Positions 34,690-43,346 of a DNA stretch of 64,000 nucleotides are shown here, in pieces. Position 1 is the first letter of the stretch; every line of letters begins with the position of its first letter. Location of the stretch: contig JAGFJJ010000076.1 in NCBI GenBank assembly GCA_024102815.1, forward strand, positions 219,376-283,375. Reading direction: 5' to 3'. The notes below the pieces were generated by a model, which was not told where the DNA came from, ran no database searches, and worked only from the letters and a program-made list of their open reading frames with translations. The stretch comes from Phycisphaerae bacterium (GTDB lineage Bacteria; Planctomycetota; Phycisphaerae; UBA1845). Made by a program: the position numbers and the translations under genes.

Positions 34690-35727
34690 GTGAGGAGCGC
34701 GGATCAACTGAAACGCGTGGGGAGCATTGTCTTGGCGCAAGAACGCGTGGTTCAGGTCCTGGACACCGGATTGCCAAGGAAGGGCTGGAGAACAACACTG
34801 GGCTTCCGACTGCCGTCCCGGGGTTTCACGCTCATCGAGCTGCTCGTGGTCATTGCGATCATCGGTCTGCTCATCAGTATCCTGCTGCCGGCGCTGGGGC
34901 GGGCACGCGGGCAGGCCAAATCGACGGTGTGCCTGACGAACCTGCGAACAATCGGGCAGGGCATTTCCCTCTACGCCAACGACAACGCCGGCGTGCTTCC
35001 ACCCGGCCGCTTGCCCAAGGTCGATGACTGCAACGTGACCGTGAAGATCGAGGGCGGCAAGAAATACCGCCCCACGTTCCTGGCGATCCTCGGCAGCGCC
35101 GTCGGGGTCCCGGCATTTGACGATCCCCAAACCTGCAACGATGACGTGGACCGCTTCGGCGAGAGCGGCGGCCGCCAGAACTATAGCAGCAATGTGTACG
35201 TGTGCCCGGCCGTCTCCGACTGGCGAGACGAGCGTAATGGCGCTTACGGCTGGAATTACCAGTTCCTGGGCAACTCGCGTCTTCGCGATGAGAACCGCCT
35301 CCGATCCTACAAGAACTGGCCCGTGCCGCTTTCGCGCATTGGTTTCACCAGTTCCACCGTGGCCGCCGGTGACAGCATGGGAACCGCCGCGTCGTTCCCG
35401 CTGCGCAAGCGGGGGCAATACGAGGACAACGCCCGCGATGTCGATCGCTACGGGAACGAAGGCTTCAATCTCGATCCACCCCGGGTGGATGATCAGCGCG
35501 GCGAAATGGCCGACCTGGATCACAGCCCACCGGCTCGATCGGCCGTTCACCCCCGGCATGGCGACAAGGGCAGCGTGCTCTGGGTGGACGGACACGCCGG
35601 CGGTCAGACACTGGAATCGCTGGGGTACGACGTAGCCGAGGACGGGATCATCGGGTTCGAGGGCAACAACAAGATGTGGTCGGGCTTGGGCCGAGACGTC
35701 GCCTGGACCGTCGACGGAATCCAGTAG
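34690..35727 (+). CDS. Prepilin-type protein with H-X9-DG motif (DUF1559-like)
   Basis: 345 residues from GTG 34690. The class III signal RG-FTLIELLVVIAIIGLL (cleavage after G45, glutamate at +5) is textbook type IV pilin/pseudopilin. The C-terminal half carries HGDKGSVLWVDGHA, i.e. the H-X9-DG motif found in huge planctomycete pseudopilin families. The leader of 44 residues is unusually long, so a downstream start may be used. It would be processed by a PilD-type peptidase and assembled by a type II secretion/pilus machine, perhaps with the secretin at 49071. A bidirectional terminator follows. Confidence 0.88.
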   Translation: MRSADQLKRVGSIVLAQERVVQVLDTGLPRKGWRTTLGFRLPSRGFTLIELLVVIAIIGLLISILLPALGRARGQAKSTVCLTNLRTIGQGISLYANDNAGVLPPGRLPKVDDCNVTVKIEGGKKYRPTFLAILGSAVGVPAFDDPQTCNDDVDRFGESGGRQNYSSNVYVCPAVSDWRDERNGAYGWNYQFLGNSRLRDENRLRSYKNWPVPLSRIGFTSSTVAAGDSMGTAASFPLRKRGQYEDNARDVDRYGNEGFNLDPPRVDDQRGEMADLDHSPPARSAVHPRHGDKGSVLWVDGHAGGQTLESLGYDVAEDGIIGFEGNNKMWSGLGRDVAWTVDGIQ

Positions 35728-35753
35728 CAGAACTGCTGCAAACTACAGAAGAA

Positions 35754-35789
35754 CACCCGAGCCACCGCGCGAAATCGGTGACTCGGGTG
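35754..35789. terminator. Hairpin terminator between convergent genes
   Basis: CACCCGAG/CTCGGGTG (35754-35761 with 35782-35789) with an inner CACCG/CGGTG stem (35763-35767 with 35776-35780), followed on the plus strand by CCTTGTTT and on the minus strand by TTCTTC. It sits between the prepilin gene and the convergent SurA/DsbA-like gene and may serve both. Confidence 0.7.
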
Positions 35790-35816
35790 CCTTGTTTCTC
35801 CGTATGAAGTCTGGGG

Positions 35817-36845
35817 CTACTGCGTTCGCTCCAGTTCTTCATTGATGATGGCCTTGAACGCATCGAACGGCTGCGCTCCGGAAAGAAACCGGCCGTTGAT
35901 GAAGAACGCCGGCGTACCCGTCACGCCCAGTTCCCGGCCCCGAGACATGTCCTTCTCGATCTCGGACTGATATTCCTTCGAGTTATAGCACTCGTTGAAC
36001 TTGTTCATGTCCAGACCGATGTCCTGTGCGTAGCTCTTGAGATTCTCATCCTCGAGCGCCCGCTGATTGCCAAAGAGCTTGTCGTGGTAATCCCAGAATT
36101 TGCCCTGCTCGTTGGCGCACTGGGCGGCAAGCGCCGCGGGCATGGCCCGGTTGTGCATGGGCAGAATGAAATCGCGGAAGGAGATCCGGACCTTGTCGCC
36201 GTACGTATCCTCAATCTGCTTGAGCGTAGGACCGACGCGCGAACAGAATGGGCACTGGAAGTCGGAAAATTCCACGATGGTGACCGGTGCGTCGCTGGGG
36301 CCCTTGACGGGGTCGTTCGGACCCACGGCCACCTGGAGGCGGGGCGGCTCGAGATTCACGCGAACGCTCGCATTGGCCTTGACCTCCGCCAGCAGCGCGT
36401 TCTTCGCGGAACCCTGTCGCTGCGTCTGGAGATACTGGCGGATCTGGCCCGCGATCTGCTCCAGCGTGCGCCCGCCCATTCGGGCCTGGTTCTGGTTGTA
36501 GAACGCCTCCACCTCGGCGTCGGTGATATCGCCGGCCTTCTCCGCGATGCGCTGCTCGACATACGTATCGACCGGCACGTTCTTCGCCTTCGCTTCCGGC
36601 TTGAGCAGCGTCTCCAGGATCAGGTCGTCCAACGCATCCTTGCGGGCGCTGTACAGATCCTGGGCGAGCTTGGCGTTGGTCTTCGCGATGTGTGTATCAA
36701 GCTCTGCATACGTAATCTTCTCGCCGCCGACCACAGCGGCCACGTTCGAATCTGCTTTCCCCGTTTGAGCCGAGGCACTCGTCGTCACGGCCGCGATGAT
36801 CGCTCCGGCGACTGTCCAGTTCGTCAGACTTCGGGTCATTCGCAT
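35817..36845 (-). CDS. SurA-like/DsbA-like thiol-disulfide protein, cysteine paralogue
   Basis: 342 residues. Signal peptide at residues 1-26 (ends ASA). Residues about 35-165 resemble the SurA/peptidyl-prolyl isomerase chaperone N domain (VVGGEKITYAELD, DALDDLILETLL, ITDAEVEAFYNQN). Residues about 175-342 are a DsbA-type thioredoxin fold: redox centre FQCPFC (C198, C201), two further cysteines (ALAAQCANEQ, NECYN) and the cis-proline loop VTGTPAFFINGRF. It probably makes or repairs disulfides on periplasmic clients. A closely similar gene lies directly upstream (37042-38073), whose first active-site codon is TGA; here that codon is TGC at 36252-36254. The intergenic terminator suggests separate transcripts. 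Confidence 0.9.
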   Translation of the reverse strand: MRMTRSLTNWTVAGAIIAAVTTSASAQTGKADSNVAAVVGGEKITYAELDTHIAKTNAKLAQDLYSARKDALDDLILETLLKPEAKAKNVPVDTYVEQRIAEKAGDITDAEVEAFYNQNQARMGGRTLEQIAGQIRQYLQTQRQGSAKNALLAEVKANASVRVNLEPPRLQVAVGPNDPVKGPSDAPVTIVEFSDFQCPFCSRVGPTLKQIEDTYGDKVRISFRDFILPMHNRAMPAALAAQCANEQGKFWDYHDKLFGNQRALEDENLKSYAQDIGLDMNKFNECYNSKEYQSEIEKDMSRGRELGVTGTPAFFINGRFLSGAQPFDAFKAIINEELERTQ

Positions 36846-36964
36846 CCAAACACTCTCCTTTCAGGTTTGCATTCCATTGGAGGACAACAGAACCGGGCAC
36901 AAGCCCGATCCCCGCAATTCCACCCGGCGGCGCCCAAGCCGGTCTCCCCCGTGCGTGCAACGAT

Positions 36965-37016
36965 CAAAAAACAACGGCACCCGATCCGCTGGTCGATACC
37001 GGCGAATCGGGTGCCG
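36965..37016 (-). terminator. Rho-independent terminator after the selenoprotein DsbA-like gene
   Basis: On the minus strand CGGCACCCGAT/ATCGGGTGCCG (37016-37006 with 36985-36975) is followed by TTGTTTTTT (36974-36966). It lies between the two paralogues, 26 bases after the stop of the upstream one. Confidence 0.85.
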
Positions 37017-37041
37017 TGATTCTCTGATGGCGAGTGACTGA

Positions 37042-38073
37042 CTACTGGGCTCGAGCCAGCTCCTCGTCGATGATGGCCTTGAACGCATCGAACGGCTGGG
37101 CTCCGGACAGGAACCGGCCGTTGATGAAGAACGCCGGCGTGCCTGTCACGCCGAGTGCCCGCCCTTCGGCTACGTCCGTGTCGATGTCTGACTGGTATTT
37201 CTTCGAATTGTAGCATTCGTTGAATTTGTCCATGTCCAGACCGACGTCTTGGGCATAGGTCCTGAGATTGTCGTCCTCGAGAGCGCGCTGATTCTCAAAC
37301 AGCTTGTCGTGATACTCCCAGAACTTGCCCTGCTCGTTGGCGCAGTCGGCAGCCAGGGCTGCCGGCGTTGCTCGGTTGTGCATCGGAAGCGGGAAGTGGC
37401 GGAAGACGAAGCGAACCTTGTCGCCGTACGTCTCCTTGACCTGCTGAAGGGTCGGACCGACCCTGGAGCAGAACGGTCACTGAAACTCCGAAAACTCGAC
37501 GATGGTGACCGGTGCGTCCTTAGGTCCTCTCGTCGGGTCATTGGGGCCGACCGCAACCTGAAGACGAGGCGGCTCGAGATTCACACGCACGTTCGTATTG
37601 GCCTTGAGCTCCGCCAACAGCGCGCTCTTGGCCGAACCCTGCCGCTGCGTCTGGAGGTACTGGCGGATCTGGCCCGCAATCTGCTCCAGTGTGCGCCCGC
37701 CCATTCGAGCCTGGTTCTGGTTGTAGAACGCCTCCACCTCGGCGTCGGTGATATCGCCGGCCTTCTCCGCAATGCGCTGCTCGACATAGGCCTCGACCGG
37801 CACGCCCTTCGCCTTTGCTTCCGGTTTGAGCAGCGTCTCCAGGATCACGTCGTCCAACGCATCCTTGCGGGCGTTGTACAGATCCTGGGCGAGCTTGGCG
37901 TTGGTCTTCGCGATATGTGTATCAAGCTCTGCATACGTAATCTTCTCGCCGCCGACCACAGCGGCCACGTTCGGGTCTGCATTCCCCGATAGACCCCAGG
38001 CGGCGGTCGTTGAGGTTGCCACGAGCAACCCCACGAAAACCGTCCGGGTCAATAACCGTCGAACTTCTTGCAT
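37042..38073 (-). CDS. SurA-like/DsbA-like selenoprotein, in-frame TGA read as Sec199
   Basis: Read through TGA at 37477-37479 the gene gives 343 residues: signal peptide (1-27), SurA-like domain (about 35-165) and DsbA-type domain. The redox centre reads FQ-stop-PFC, against FQCPFC in the neighbouring paralogue, so the TGA is exactly the N-terminal active-site cysteine (Sec199, with Cys202). Downstream sequence is intact and conserved to the end (cis-proline loop VTGTPAFFINGRF and the C-terminal helix match the paralogue). A strong hairpin fitting a bacterial SECIS follows the TGA. Sec in place of the nucleophilic Cys is known for thioredoxin-fold oxidoreductases. A pseudogene is the alternative, but no other lesion is seen. 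Confidence 0.88.
37441..37479 (-). promoter_or_regulatory. Putative SECIS element following UGA codon (DsbA-like gene)
   Basis: Twelve bases after UGA (37479-37477) a seven-pair stem AGGGUCG/CGACCCU (37464-37458 with 37454-37448) closes the loop GUC (37457-37455). The loop starts 20 bases after the UGA and its first base is G. A two-base internal loop on each side leads to a second stem CUGCU/AGCAG (37471-37467 with 37445-37441). In the cysteine paralogue the matching upper stem has two mismatches of seven. Confidence 0.75.
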
Positions 38074-38201
38074 GCGCGCACTCTCCTTTCAATTGGACGT
38101 ACTTGTTGAGCTTACCAGATCCAGCGGCGATGCCAAATCCTGCTTGGTCCTTCGATGCGAGAATCGGCACTCAATCGCGGGTTCTCCGCGTCACAGCCTC
38201 G

Positions 38202-40325
38202 TCACGACCGCCCGTCCTGACCCTCCTCCGTGACAATGGCGACCAGGCGCTGTTCCGTACGCAGGGGGGCATCGGCGTCGGGCGGGCACTGAATGGAGCC
38301 GTCGGGAAGCTCGATGGCAATCACCTGAATGCCGAACTGCCGCCGGAAGTCCGACTCCCGCAAAGACTTGCCCACCGCCTGTAACGGGACGAGCAACCGC
38401 TGGATGTTTTCCCGCTTGCGCGATGATACCCCCATGACGATCTGGTCGAGCTTCTCTTCGTGCTCGATTACACCCAGTCCCGCATGCTCGGAGAGCAGTG
38501 CGGCCCGCATGGCGTCAAACTCGCGGCGCACCGCCTCGTACACGTCCGCCCGGGTCATCATGCCCAGGAAGCGACGCTCGCGATCGCGCGAAACCACCGG
38601 CAGCACGATGTGGTTCTCCCGGCTCATCATCGCCAGCGCATGATAGGCGTCGTCGTCCGGATATACCGTAGTAAGTTCGTGCGTCATCATATCCGCGGCG
38701 ATGATGACCTCGGCCGCGCCCGGTTCTTCCATGATGCGCTCAATATCCGGTACCGAAATGAGCCCCGCGATGCGCCCATTGTCCGTGACCGCGAACACCG
38801 GTCGCGTTCCCGGGCGGATACGCGCCACCATGTCGCTCAGCGTCGCATCAGGCCGCACCGTCTCCGCCCAGTCGGTCCGGACCAGATCCTGGACGTGCCA
38901 CTGCTCGAGCATGTGGACGATGGCGTCGCCAGCATGAACGGGCGAATCGGCCGCGCTGCGGACCTGTTCGTCATTCAGTCCCCAGCGCCGTCCCACGACG
39001 TACGATGTTACGCAGACCAGCATGAGCGGAACGATCAGCTCGTAGCTGCCCGTCATTTCCGTCACCATCACGAGCGACGCCAGCGGTATGCGCATGCTGG
39101 CGGCAAGGACGCCGGCCATGCCCACCGGAATCAGCGCTCGGCGGAGATTCTCGGGATCGGATGTGAACAGCTCCGGACCGACCGCCTGAATCAGCGCGCC
39201 AAGCACCGCGCCCGTCGCTCCGCCGATGAACACGGCCGGTCCCAGTACGCCGCCGGACGCGCCCGACCCGATGGTCAGACCCGTTGCCACGCATTTCGCC
39301 AGTGCCACGGCACCGAACAGCAGTGCCCACCACCACCAGGACGCCGCCTGAAATCCGCCGGTGAAATTGCCGTCCATGGCGTTTCGAATGAAGTAGTACT
39401 GACCGTCCATGACCTGCGGCAGTGCGCACGCAACCAGTCCCGTGGCCAGACCGCCCAGCGCCGGCGTCAGCCAGGACGGCAGTCTGGATCGCAGGGCGAT
39501 TCGCTCCACGCCCACGAGGGCGTAACGGTACACAGCGCAAAAGAGCCCACAGAGCGGACCCAGGACCGCATACGGGATGAGCTCCATCGGGGACCGGAAC
39601 ACCAGCAGGTCGGCCTCTTCGAACAGGTGTTGTCCGTAACCGACGAATTTGAGGTTCAGGGTATACCCGTAAATCGAGTAACCGATGACCGAGGCGACGA
39701 ACGCCGGCACGATGGCATCGGTCTCGAAATCCGGGTCACGGTACAGCACGCCGGTGGCGAAAAGGGCTCCGCCGAGCGGGCACTGGAAAATGGCGCCCAC
39801 ACCGGCCCCGCAACCGGCGAGCAGCATAATTCGCCGTTCGCGCGGCGTGAGCGTAAACACGCGCCCCAGCGCCGAGCCGATGGCCGCGCCCAGCGCCGCG
39901 ATCGGCCCCTCCGGACCGGCCGAACCGCCGCACGAAATGACCCCGATCGAAGCCGCCGCCTTGACCACCGGCCCGCGGATGCGCATCACGCCGCCTTCGC
40001 GGTGGAACGCGCGAATCAGCAGGTCCGTGCCCTGCCCCCGGACGCTGGGGCAGAGCCAGTAAACGATCAGCCCCGACGCCAGGCCGCCCAGCGCTGGAAG
40101 AATGAGCAATTCAGGGCGGAAATTGAGTACGTCAGCCCCCCCGGGATGCGCGAATCGTCCGATCAGCAGTTCGCTTCCGAAGTGCAGGCCAAGCTCGAGC
40201 AGGCGCGCAGCGATACCCGCGAGAGCCCCAACGATGACGGAGAGCCCCAGCAGCCGACCCCATCGTGCGAGAGGAGTCGGCAGACGCACGAGCAGGTCCT
40301 GCAAGAATGCGAATTCCCTGGCCAT
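38202..40325 (-). CDS. ClC family chloride channel/transporter with CBS and TrkA-C domains
   Basis: 707 residues. The ClC membrane domain (about 20-440) has the selectivity motif GSAGPEGP (134-141, gating Glu139), the second motif GSGASGGVLGP and SMRIPLAS. A CBS pair follows (about 470-610) with ADMMTHELTTVYPDDDA, and a TrkA-C-like domain ends the protein (about 630-700, GKSLRESDFRRQFGIQVIAI). The internal proton glutamate of exchangers normally falls in the segment that reads ALFATGVLYRD here, where no glutamate is present, so channel-like or proton-uncoupled transport is possible. Confidence 0.93.
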   Translation of the reverse strand: MAREFAFLQDLLVRLPTPLARWGRLLGLSVIVGALAGIAARLLELGLHFGSELLIGRFAHPGGADVLNFRPELLILPALGGLASGLIVYWLCPSVRGQGTDLLIRAFHREGGVMRIRGPVVKAAASIGVISCGGSAGPEGPIAALGAAIGSALGRVFTLTPRERRIMLLAGCGAGVGAIFQCPLGGALFATGVLYRDPDFETDAIVPAFVASVIGYSIYGYTLNLKFVGYGQHLFEEADLLVFRSPMELIPYAVLGPLCGLFCAVYRYALVGVERIALRSRLPSWLTPALGGLATGLVACALPQVMDGQYYFIRNAMDGNFTGGFQAASWWWWALLFGAVALAKCVATGLTIGSGASGGVLGPAVFIGGATGAVLGALIQAVGPELFTSDPENLRRALIPVGMAGVLAASMRIPLASLVMVTEMTGSYELIVPLMLVCVTSYVVGRRWGLNDEQVRSAADSPVHAGDAIVHMLEQWHVQDLVRTDWAETVRPDATLSDMVARIRPGTRPVFAVTDNGRIAGLISVPDIERIMEEPGAAEVIIAADMMTHELTTVYPDDDAYHALAMMSRENHIVLPVVSRDRERRFLGMMTRADVYEAVRREFDAMRAALLSEHAGLGVIEHEEKLDQIVMGVSSRKRENIQRLLVPLQAVGKSLRESDFRRQFGIQVIAIELPDGSIQCPPDADAPLRTEQRLVAIVTEEGQDGRS

Positions 40326-40459
40326 GACTCTTGCAATTTCGAGCAGGAATGACCGGAAGTTCAGTCGCGCCGGTCCATCCCGGCAACCGTAGGTCCATGA
40401 GGCAGTTCAGGCAACAGGTACGCGAAGTCCGGCGCTGCCGCTGGGGCACTGACTGCCGG

Positions 40460-41308
40460 CTAGAGGATACCCATCAGAATCAACAAGCCCAGAAGAAAGC
40501 AGTACGGGGCGAAATAATGAAGCTTCGCCCGGCGGACGACCGCCAGGAGCAGGAGCAGCGCTCCCAGACCGACCAGAAATGAGACGCCCGCGCCCAGCAG
40601 AATCGGATTCCATGCAAGGGCCTCGAGCTCCTCGGCCGGTAACCTGACGGTATCTTTGAATTTGATGAGCGACGCCCCAGCAATGGCCGGCACGGCGATC
40701 AGAAAGCTGAACTCCGCAGCCCAGCGAGGACGCAGGCCCAGCAACAGCGCCGTGCAGATCGTTGCCCCGCTTCTGGAAATACCCGGCAGAATGGCCACCC
40801 CTTGGGCGACACCCACTGCTCCCGCCTGCCAGCCGCGAAAGGACCGCCATCCTCGGCGCGGACGGGGAGCGACTGCGGTGAGCGCCAACAACACTGCGGT
40901 TGCCAGCAGCGCCCCGCCGATCCAGGACGGTTTGCCGAACGCCGCTTCAAGATCGTCCTTGAAAACCAATCCGATGATCGCCGTCGGAATCGACGCAACA
41001 ATTCCCAGAGTCAACAGGCGCAACGCAATCTTCGAACGCCGGGGGCGATCGGGCGTGTCGGGCGTCGAATTGCCCGAAATCGCAGCGCGGAGGAACAGGC
41101 GGATGGGACGTCGAAACACAATCAGAACGGCCGCGAGCGTGCCCAGATGGGCCAGGACGTCAAAAAGGAGCAATCCGGGCGAATCCGGGTCGAGTCCCAT
41201 CCACCGCTGGGTGATGGCCAGATGGGCGCTGCTGCTGACCGGCAGAAACTCGGTCAGACCCTGGACGACACCCAGGATGAGCGCGTGCGTAAAGGTGAGC
41301 TCGGTCAC
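40460..41308 (-). CDS. uppP: Undecaprenyl-diphosphatase
   Basis: 282 residues, polytopic. UppP/BacA removes a phosphate from undecaprenyl diphosphate to recycle the lipid carrier of cell-wall and polysaccharide synthesis. Both signature motifs are seen: GLTEFLPVSSSAHL near residue 18 and PGISRSGAT near residue 170. The GTG at 41308 is chosen because it overlaps the pgsA stop (GTGA) and gives the normal N terminus; upstream in-frame sequence is inside pgsA. Last gene of the rimO-pgsA-uppP chain. Confidence 0.95.
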   Translation of the reverse strand: MTELTFTHALILGVVQGLTEFLPVSSSAHLAITQRWMGLDPDSPGLLLFDVLAHLGTLAAVLIVFRRPIRLFLRAAISGNSTPDTPDRPRRSKIALRLLTLGIVASIPTAIIGLVFKDDLEAAFGKPSWIGGALLATAVLLALTAVAPRPRRGWRSFRGWQAGAVGVAQGVAILPGISRSGATICTALLLGLRPRWAAEFSFLIAVPAIAGASLIKFKDTVRLPAEELEALAWNPILLGAGVSFLVGLGALLLLLAVVRRAKLHYFAPYCFLLGLLILMGIL

Positions 41309-41925
41309 CGGGACTGGCCCTGCGTGAGAAACTCGCGGGACCGGGCGAGGTATTGGAGTGTGGACAGCGCCGTAACCAGCACCGTCAGCCAAACCACGAT
41401 GCGCTTGACCCATGTGGCCCATTCGCCGGCGGACCACGTCTGCTCATGAGCCACCAGCAGGAGAACGGTCGGCGCGGCGATGCTCTGCATCCACATCTTG
41501 ATTTTGCCGTGGAGCGAGGCGGCGAAGGACTTGCCCATGGATTCGCTGAAGCCCCGCAAACCGGTGACGAGCAGTTCTCGACCGACGATGACCACGACCA
41601 TCCACGGTGCCATTTCCGTCACGTTGCGGCCATCGACCCCGACGAAATTGCTCCCGATAAAGAAGATGAACGCGCCGCAGATGAGCACCTTGTCCACGAA
41701 GGGGTCGAGCACGCGACCCAGTGGTGTTACCTCCCCGCGCGAGCGGGCGAGGTAACCATCAAGGAAATCGGTCGCGGCGGCCACGATGAAGAGCGCCGTG
41801 GCGATGTCGAGGATCCACGGATTCGGTTCACGGTGGTTGTATTGCGCCAGAAGTATGAAGAAGACGATGGCCAGCACGAGGCGGGCGAGCGTGATGCGAT
41901 TGGGCAGGTTCAGCGAAGCGCTCAT
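41305..41925 (-). CDS. pgsA: CDP-diacylglycerol-glycerol-3-phosphate 3-phosphatidyltransferase
   Basis: 206 residues with about five membrane helices. It carries the CDP-alcohol phosphotransferase motif with conserved acids, here in DGYLARSRGEVTPLGRVLD followed by PFVDK (residues about 54-77). The likely product is phosphatidylglycerol phosphate; the N terminus NLPNRITLARLVLA is typical of PgsA. Its start overlaps the rimO stop (ATGA) and its stop overlaps the uppP start (GTGA), so translation of the three genes is coupled. Confidence 0.93.
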   Translation of the reverse strand: MSASLNLPNRITLARLVLAIVFFILLAQYNHREPNPWILDIATALFIVAAATDFLDGYLARSRGEVTPLGRVLDPFVDKVLICGAFIFFIGSNFVGVDGRNVTEMAPWMVVVIVGRELLVTGLRGFSESMGKSFAASLHGKIKMWMQSIAAPTVLLLVAHEQTWSAGEWATWVKRIVVWLTVLVTALSTLQYLARSREFLTQGQSR

Positions 41926-43346
41926 GAGCTCAGGACGGGCAATTTAACCTGCAGCGGCCGGGCAACCAGATCGTAATCCGCTCGCCTCAGGCATCGAACC
42001 TCGACAAACTCGCCGGGCCGGGCGTCACTGTCCACGAGGCGGGTGATGCTGTCCACCCCGGGTGCCTGACCCTCATGCCGGGCGATCGACGCCCCGTCCG
42101 GCAAACACTCATCGACCAGCACGGGGAATTCCCGCCCGATTCTCTCCTCCGCGAGGGCGAATGCAACCTCCTGCTGGGCGAGCATCAACGCCTCGACGCG
42201 ATCCTGCTTGACGCTGTCCGATATCTGCTCCTTCATTCGACCGGCCGGTGTGTCCGGCTCCAGCGAATACGGAAAGACGCCCAACGCATCGAAGCGGAAG
42301 TCGCGGATGAAATCCACGAGCTCCCGGAACTCGGCCTCGGTTTCCCCGGGGAATCCGGCGATCATGGTCGTACGGACGGACACCCCGGGAATCCGCTCGC
42401 GGATGCGCTCCAGCAGTGATTCCGTCGTCCGCCGGTCCACCCGGCGGTGCATCCCCTTGAGTACCCGATCGTTGATGTGCTGAAGGGGGATATCGATGTA
42501 CTTGCAGACGCGCTCGCATTCGGCGATGGCGTCGATCATTTCGTCCGTGAACACCGACGGGTACACGTACATCAGGCGGATCCAGGCCAGCCCGTCGACG
42601 TCGTTCAGGCGCCGTAGCAGCCCGGCCAACCCTCCTTCGATGGCGTCCTCGCCAAGACCATAGCTGGTGGTGTCCTGCCCGATCAGGCTGATTTCTACGA
42701 CGCCGTCGCTGACCAGCTCCCGGGCTTCGTGCAGGACGACTTCAGGCGGCTTGCAGTGCATCCGCCCGCGGATGGCGGGGATCGTGCAGAAGGTGCATTT
42801 CTGGTCGCAGCCCTCGCTGATCCGCAGATACGCATAGTGTTGCGGGGTGAGTCGCAGCCGGGCGGTATCCAACTGCACGAACGGATGGTAGTCGGACAGG
42901 AATACGTCGGGAGTCGATGCGCCACGCCGCTTCTGCCGTCGCCCGTTGCCGGGGGAGCCGTCAGCATTATGCCCCAGAACCGCCCGAACGATGTCATCCC
43001 GGTTGTTCACGCCCACGAGGGCATCGACTCCCGGCAGCCGGTCGAGGATTGCCTGCTGGTCACGCTGCACTAGGCACCCCGCGACGACCACCCGCCGCAG
43101 GCTCCCATCGGTTTTCCGGGCCAGTGCCTCGGCAATGACCTCGTCGGCTTCGACGCGTGAGGCGTCCAGGAATCCACAGGTGTTCACCACGAGCACGTCC
43201 GCTTCGCTCTCGTCGCCGGTGAGCAGGCAGCCGGCCTCGACGAGCTGCCCGAGCATCTTCTCGGAGTCGACGAGGTTCTTGGCGCAACCCAGCGAGACAA
43301 AGGCCACGCGGGGGGGAAGATCTGATTTTCTGCGGTGTTTCGCCAT
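41922..43346 (-). CDS. rimO: Ribosomal protein S12 methylthiotransferase
   Basis: 474 residues. RimO is a radical-SAM enzyme that adds a methylthio group to an aspartate of ribosomal protein S12. The N-terminal UPF0004 domain has cluster cysteines C21, C57 and C91; the radical SAM motif is C180-x3-C184-x2-C187; a TRAM domain ends the protein. RimO rather than MiaB is indicated by VSLGCAKNLVDSE and the short linker. A loop rich in Gly/Arg near residues 130-145 is extra. First gene of an overlapping operon with pgsA and uppP. Confidence 0.95.
   Translation of the reverse strand: MAKHRRKSDLPPRVAFVSLGCAKNLVDSEKMLGQLVEAGCLLTGDESEADVLVVNTCGFLDASRVEADEVIAEALARKTDGSLRRVVVAGCLVQRDQQAILDRLPGVDALVGVNNRDDIVRAVLGHNADGSPGNGRRQKRRGASTPDVFLSDYHPFVQLDTARLRLTPQHYAYLRISEGCDQKCTFCTIPAIRGRMHCKPPEVVLHEARELVSDGVVEISLIGQDTTSYGLGEDAIEGGLAGLLRRLNDVDGLAWIRLMYVYPSVFTDEMIDAIAECERVCKYIDIPLQHINDRVLKGMHRRVDRRTTESLLERIRERIPGVSVRTTMIAGFPGETEAEFRELVDFIRDFRFDALGVFPYSLEPDTPAGRMKEQISDSVKQDRVEALMLAQQEVAFALAEERIGREFPVLVDECLPDGASIARHEGQAPGVDSITRLVDSDARPGEFVEVRCLRRADYDLVARPLQVKLPVLSS

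Larger units (their letters stand above)
35817..38073. repeat. Tandem gene duplication (Cys and Sec copies)
   Basis: The two genes align over their whole length; the SurA-like part is close to identical at DNA level, for example around 36470-36560 and 37696-37786, where only scattered bases differ. Signal peptides and the spacer regions differ more. The duplication is therefore fairly recent or kept similar by gene conversion. Confidence 0.9.

Noticed and set aside
37042..38073. Reading the second DsbA-like gene as a nonsense pseudogene
   Set aside because: No other lesion, strong conservation after the TGA, terminator intact, and a hairpin that is better than in the Cys copy; selenocysteine explains all of these.
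38460..40352. A 630-residue plus-strand open frame opposite the ClC gene
   Set aside because: It is a GC-skew shadow of the ClC gene, very rich in R, H and Q, without any recognisable domain; the minus-strand frame has clear ClC, CBS and TrkA-C motifs.
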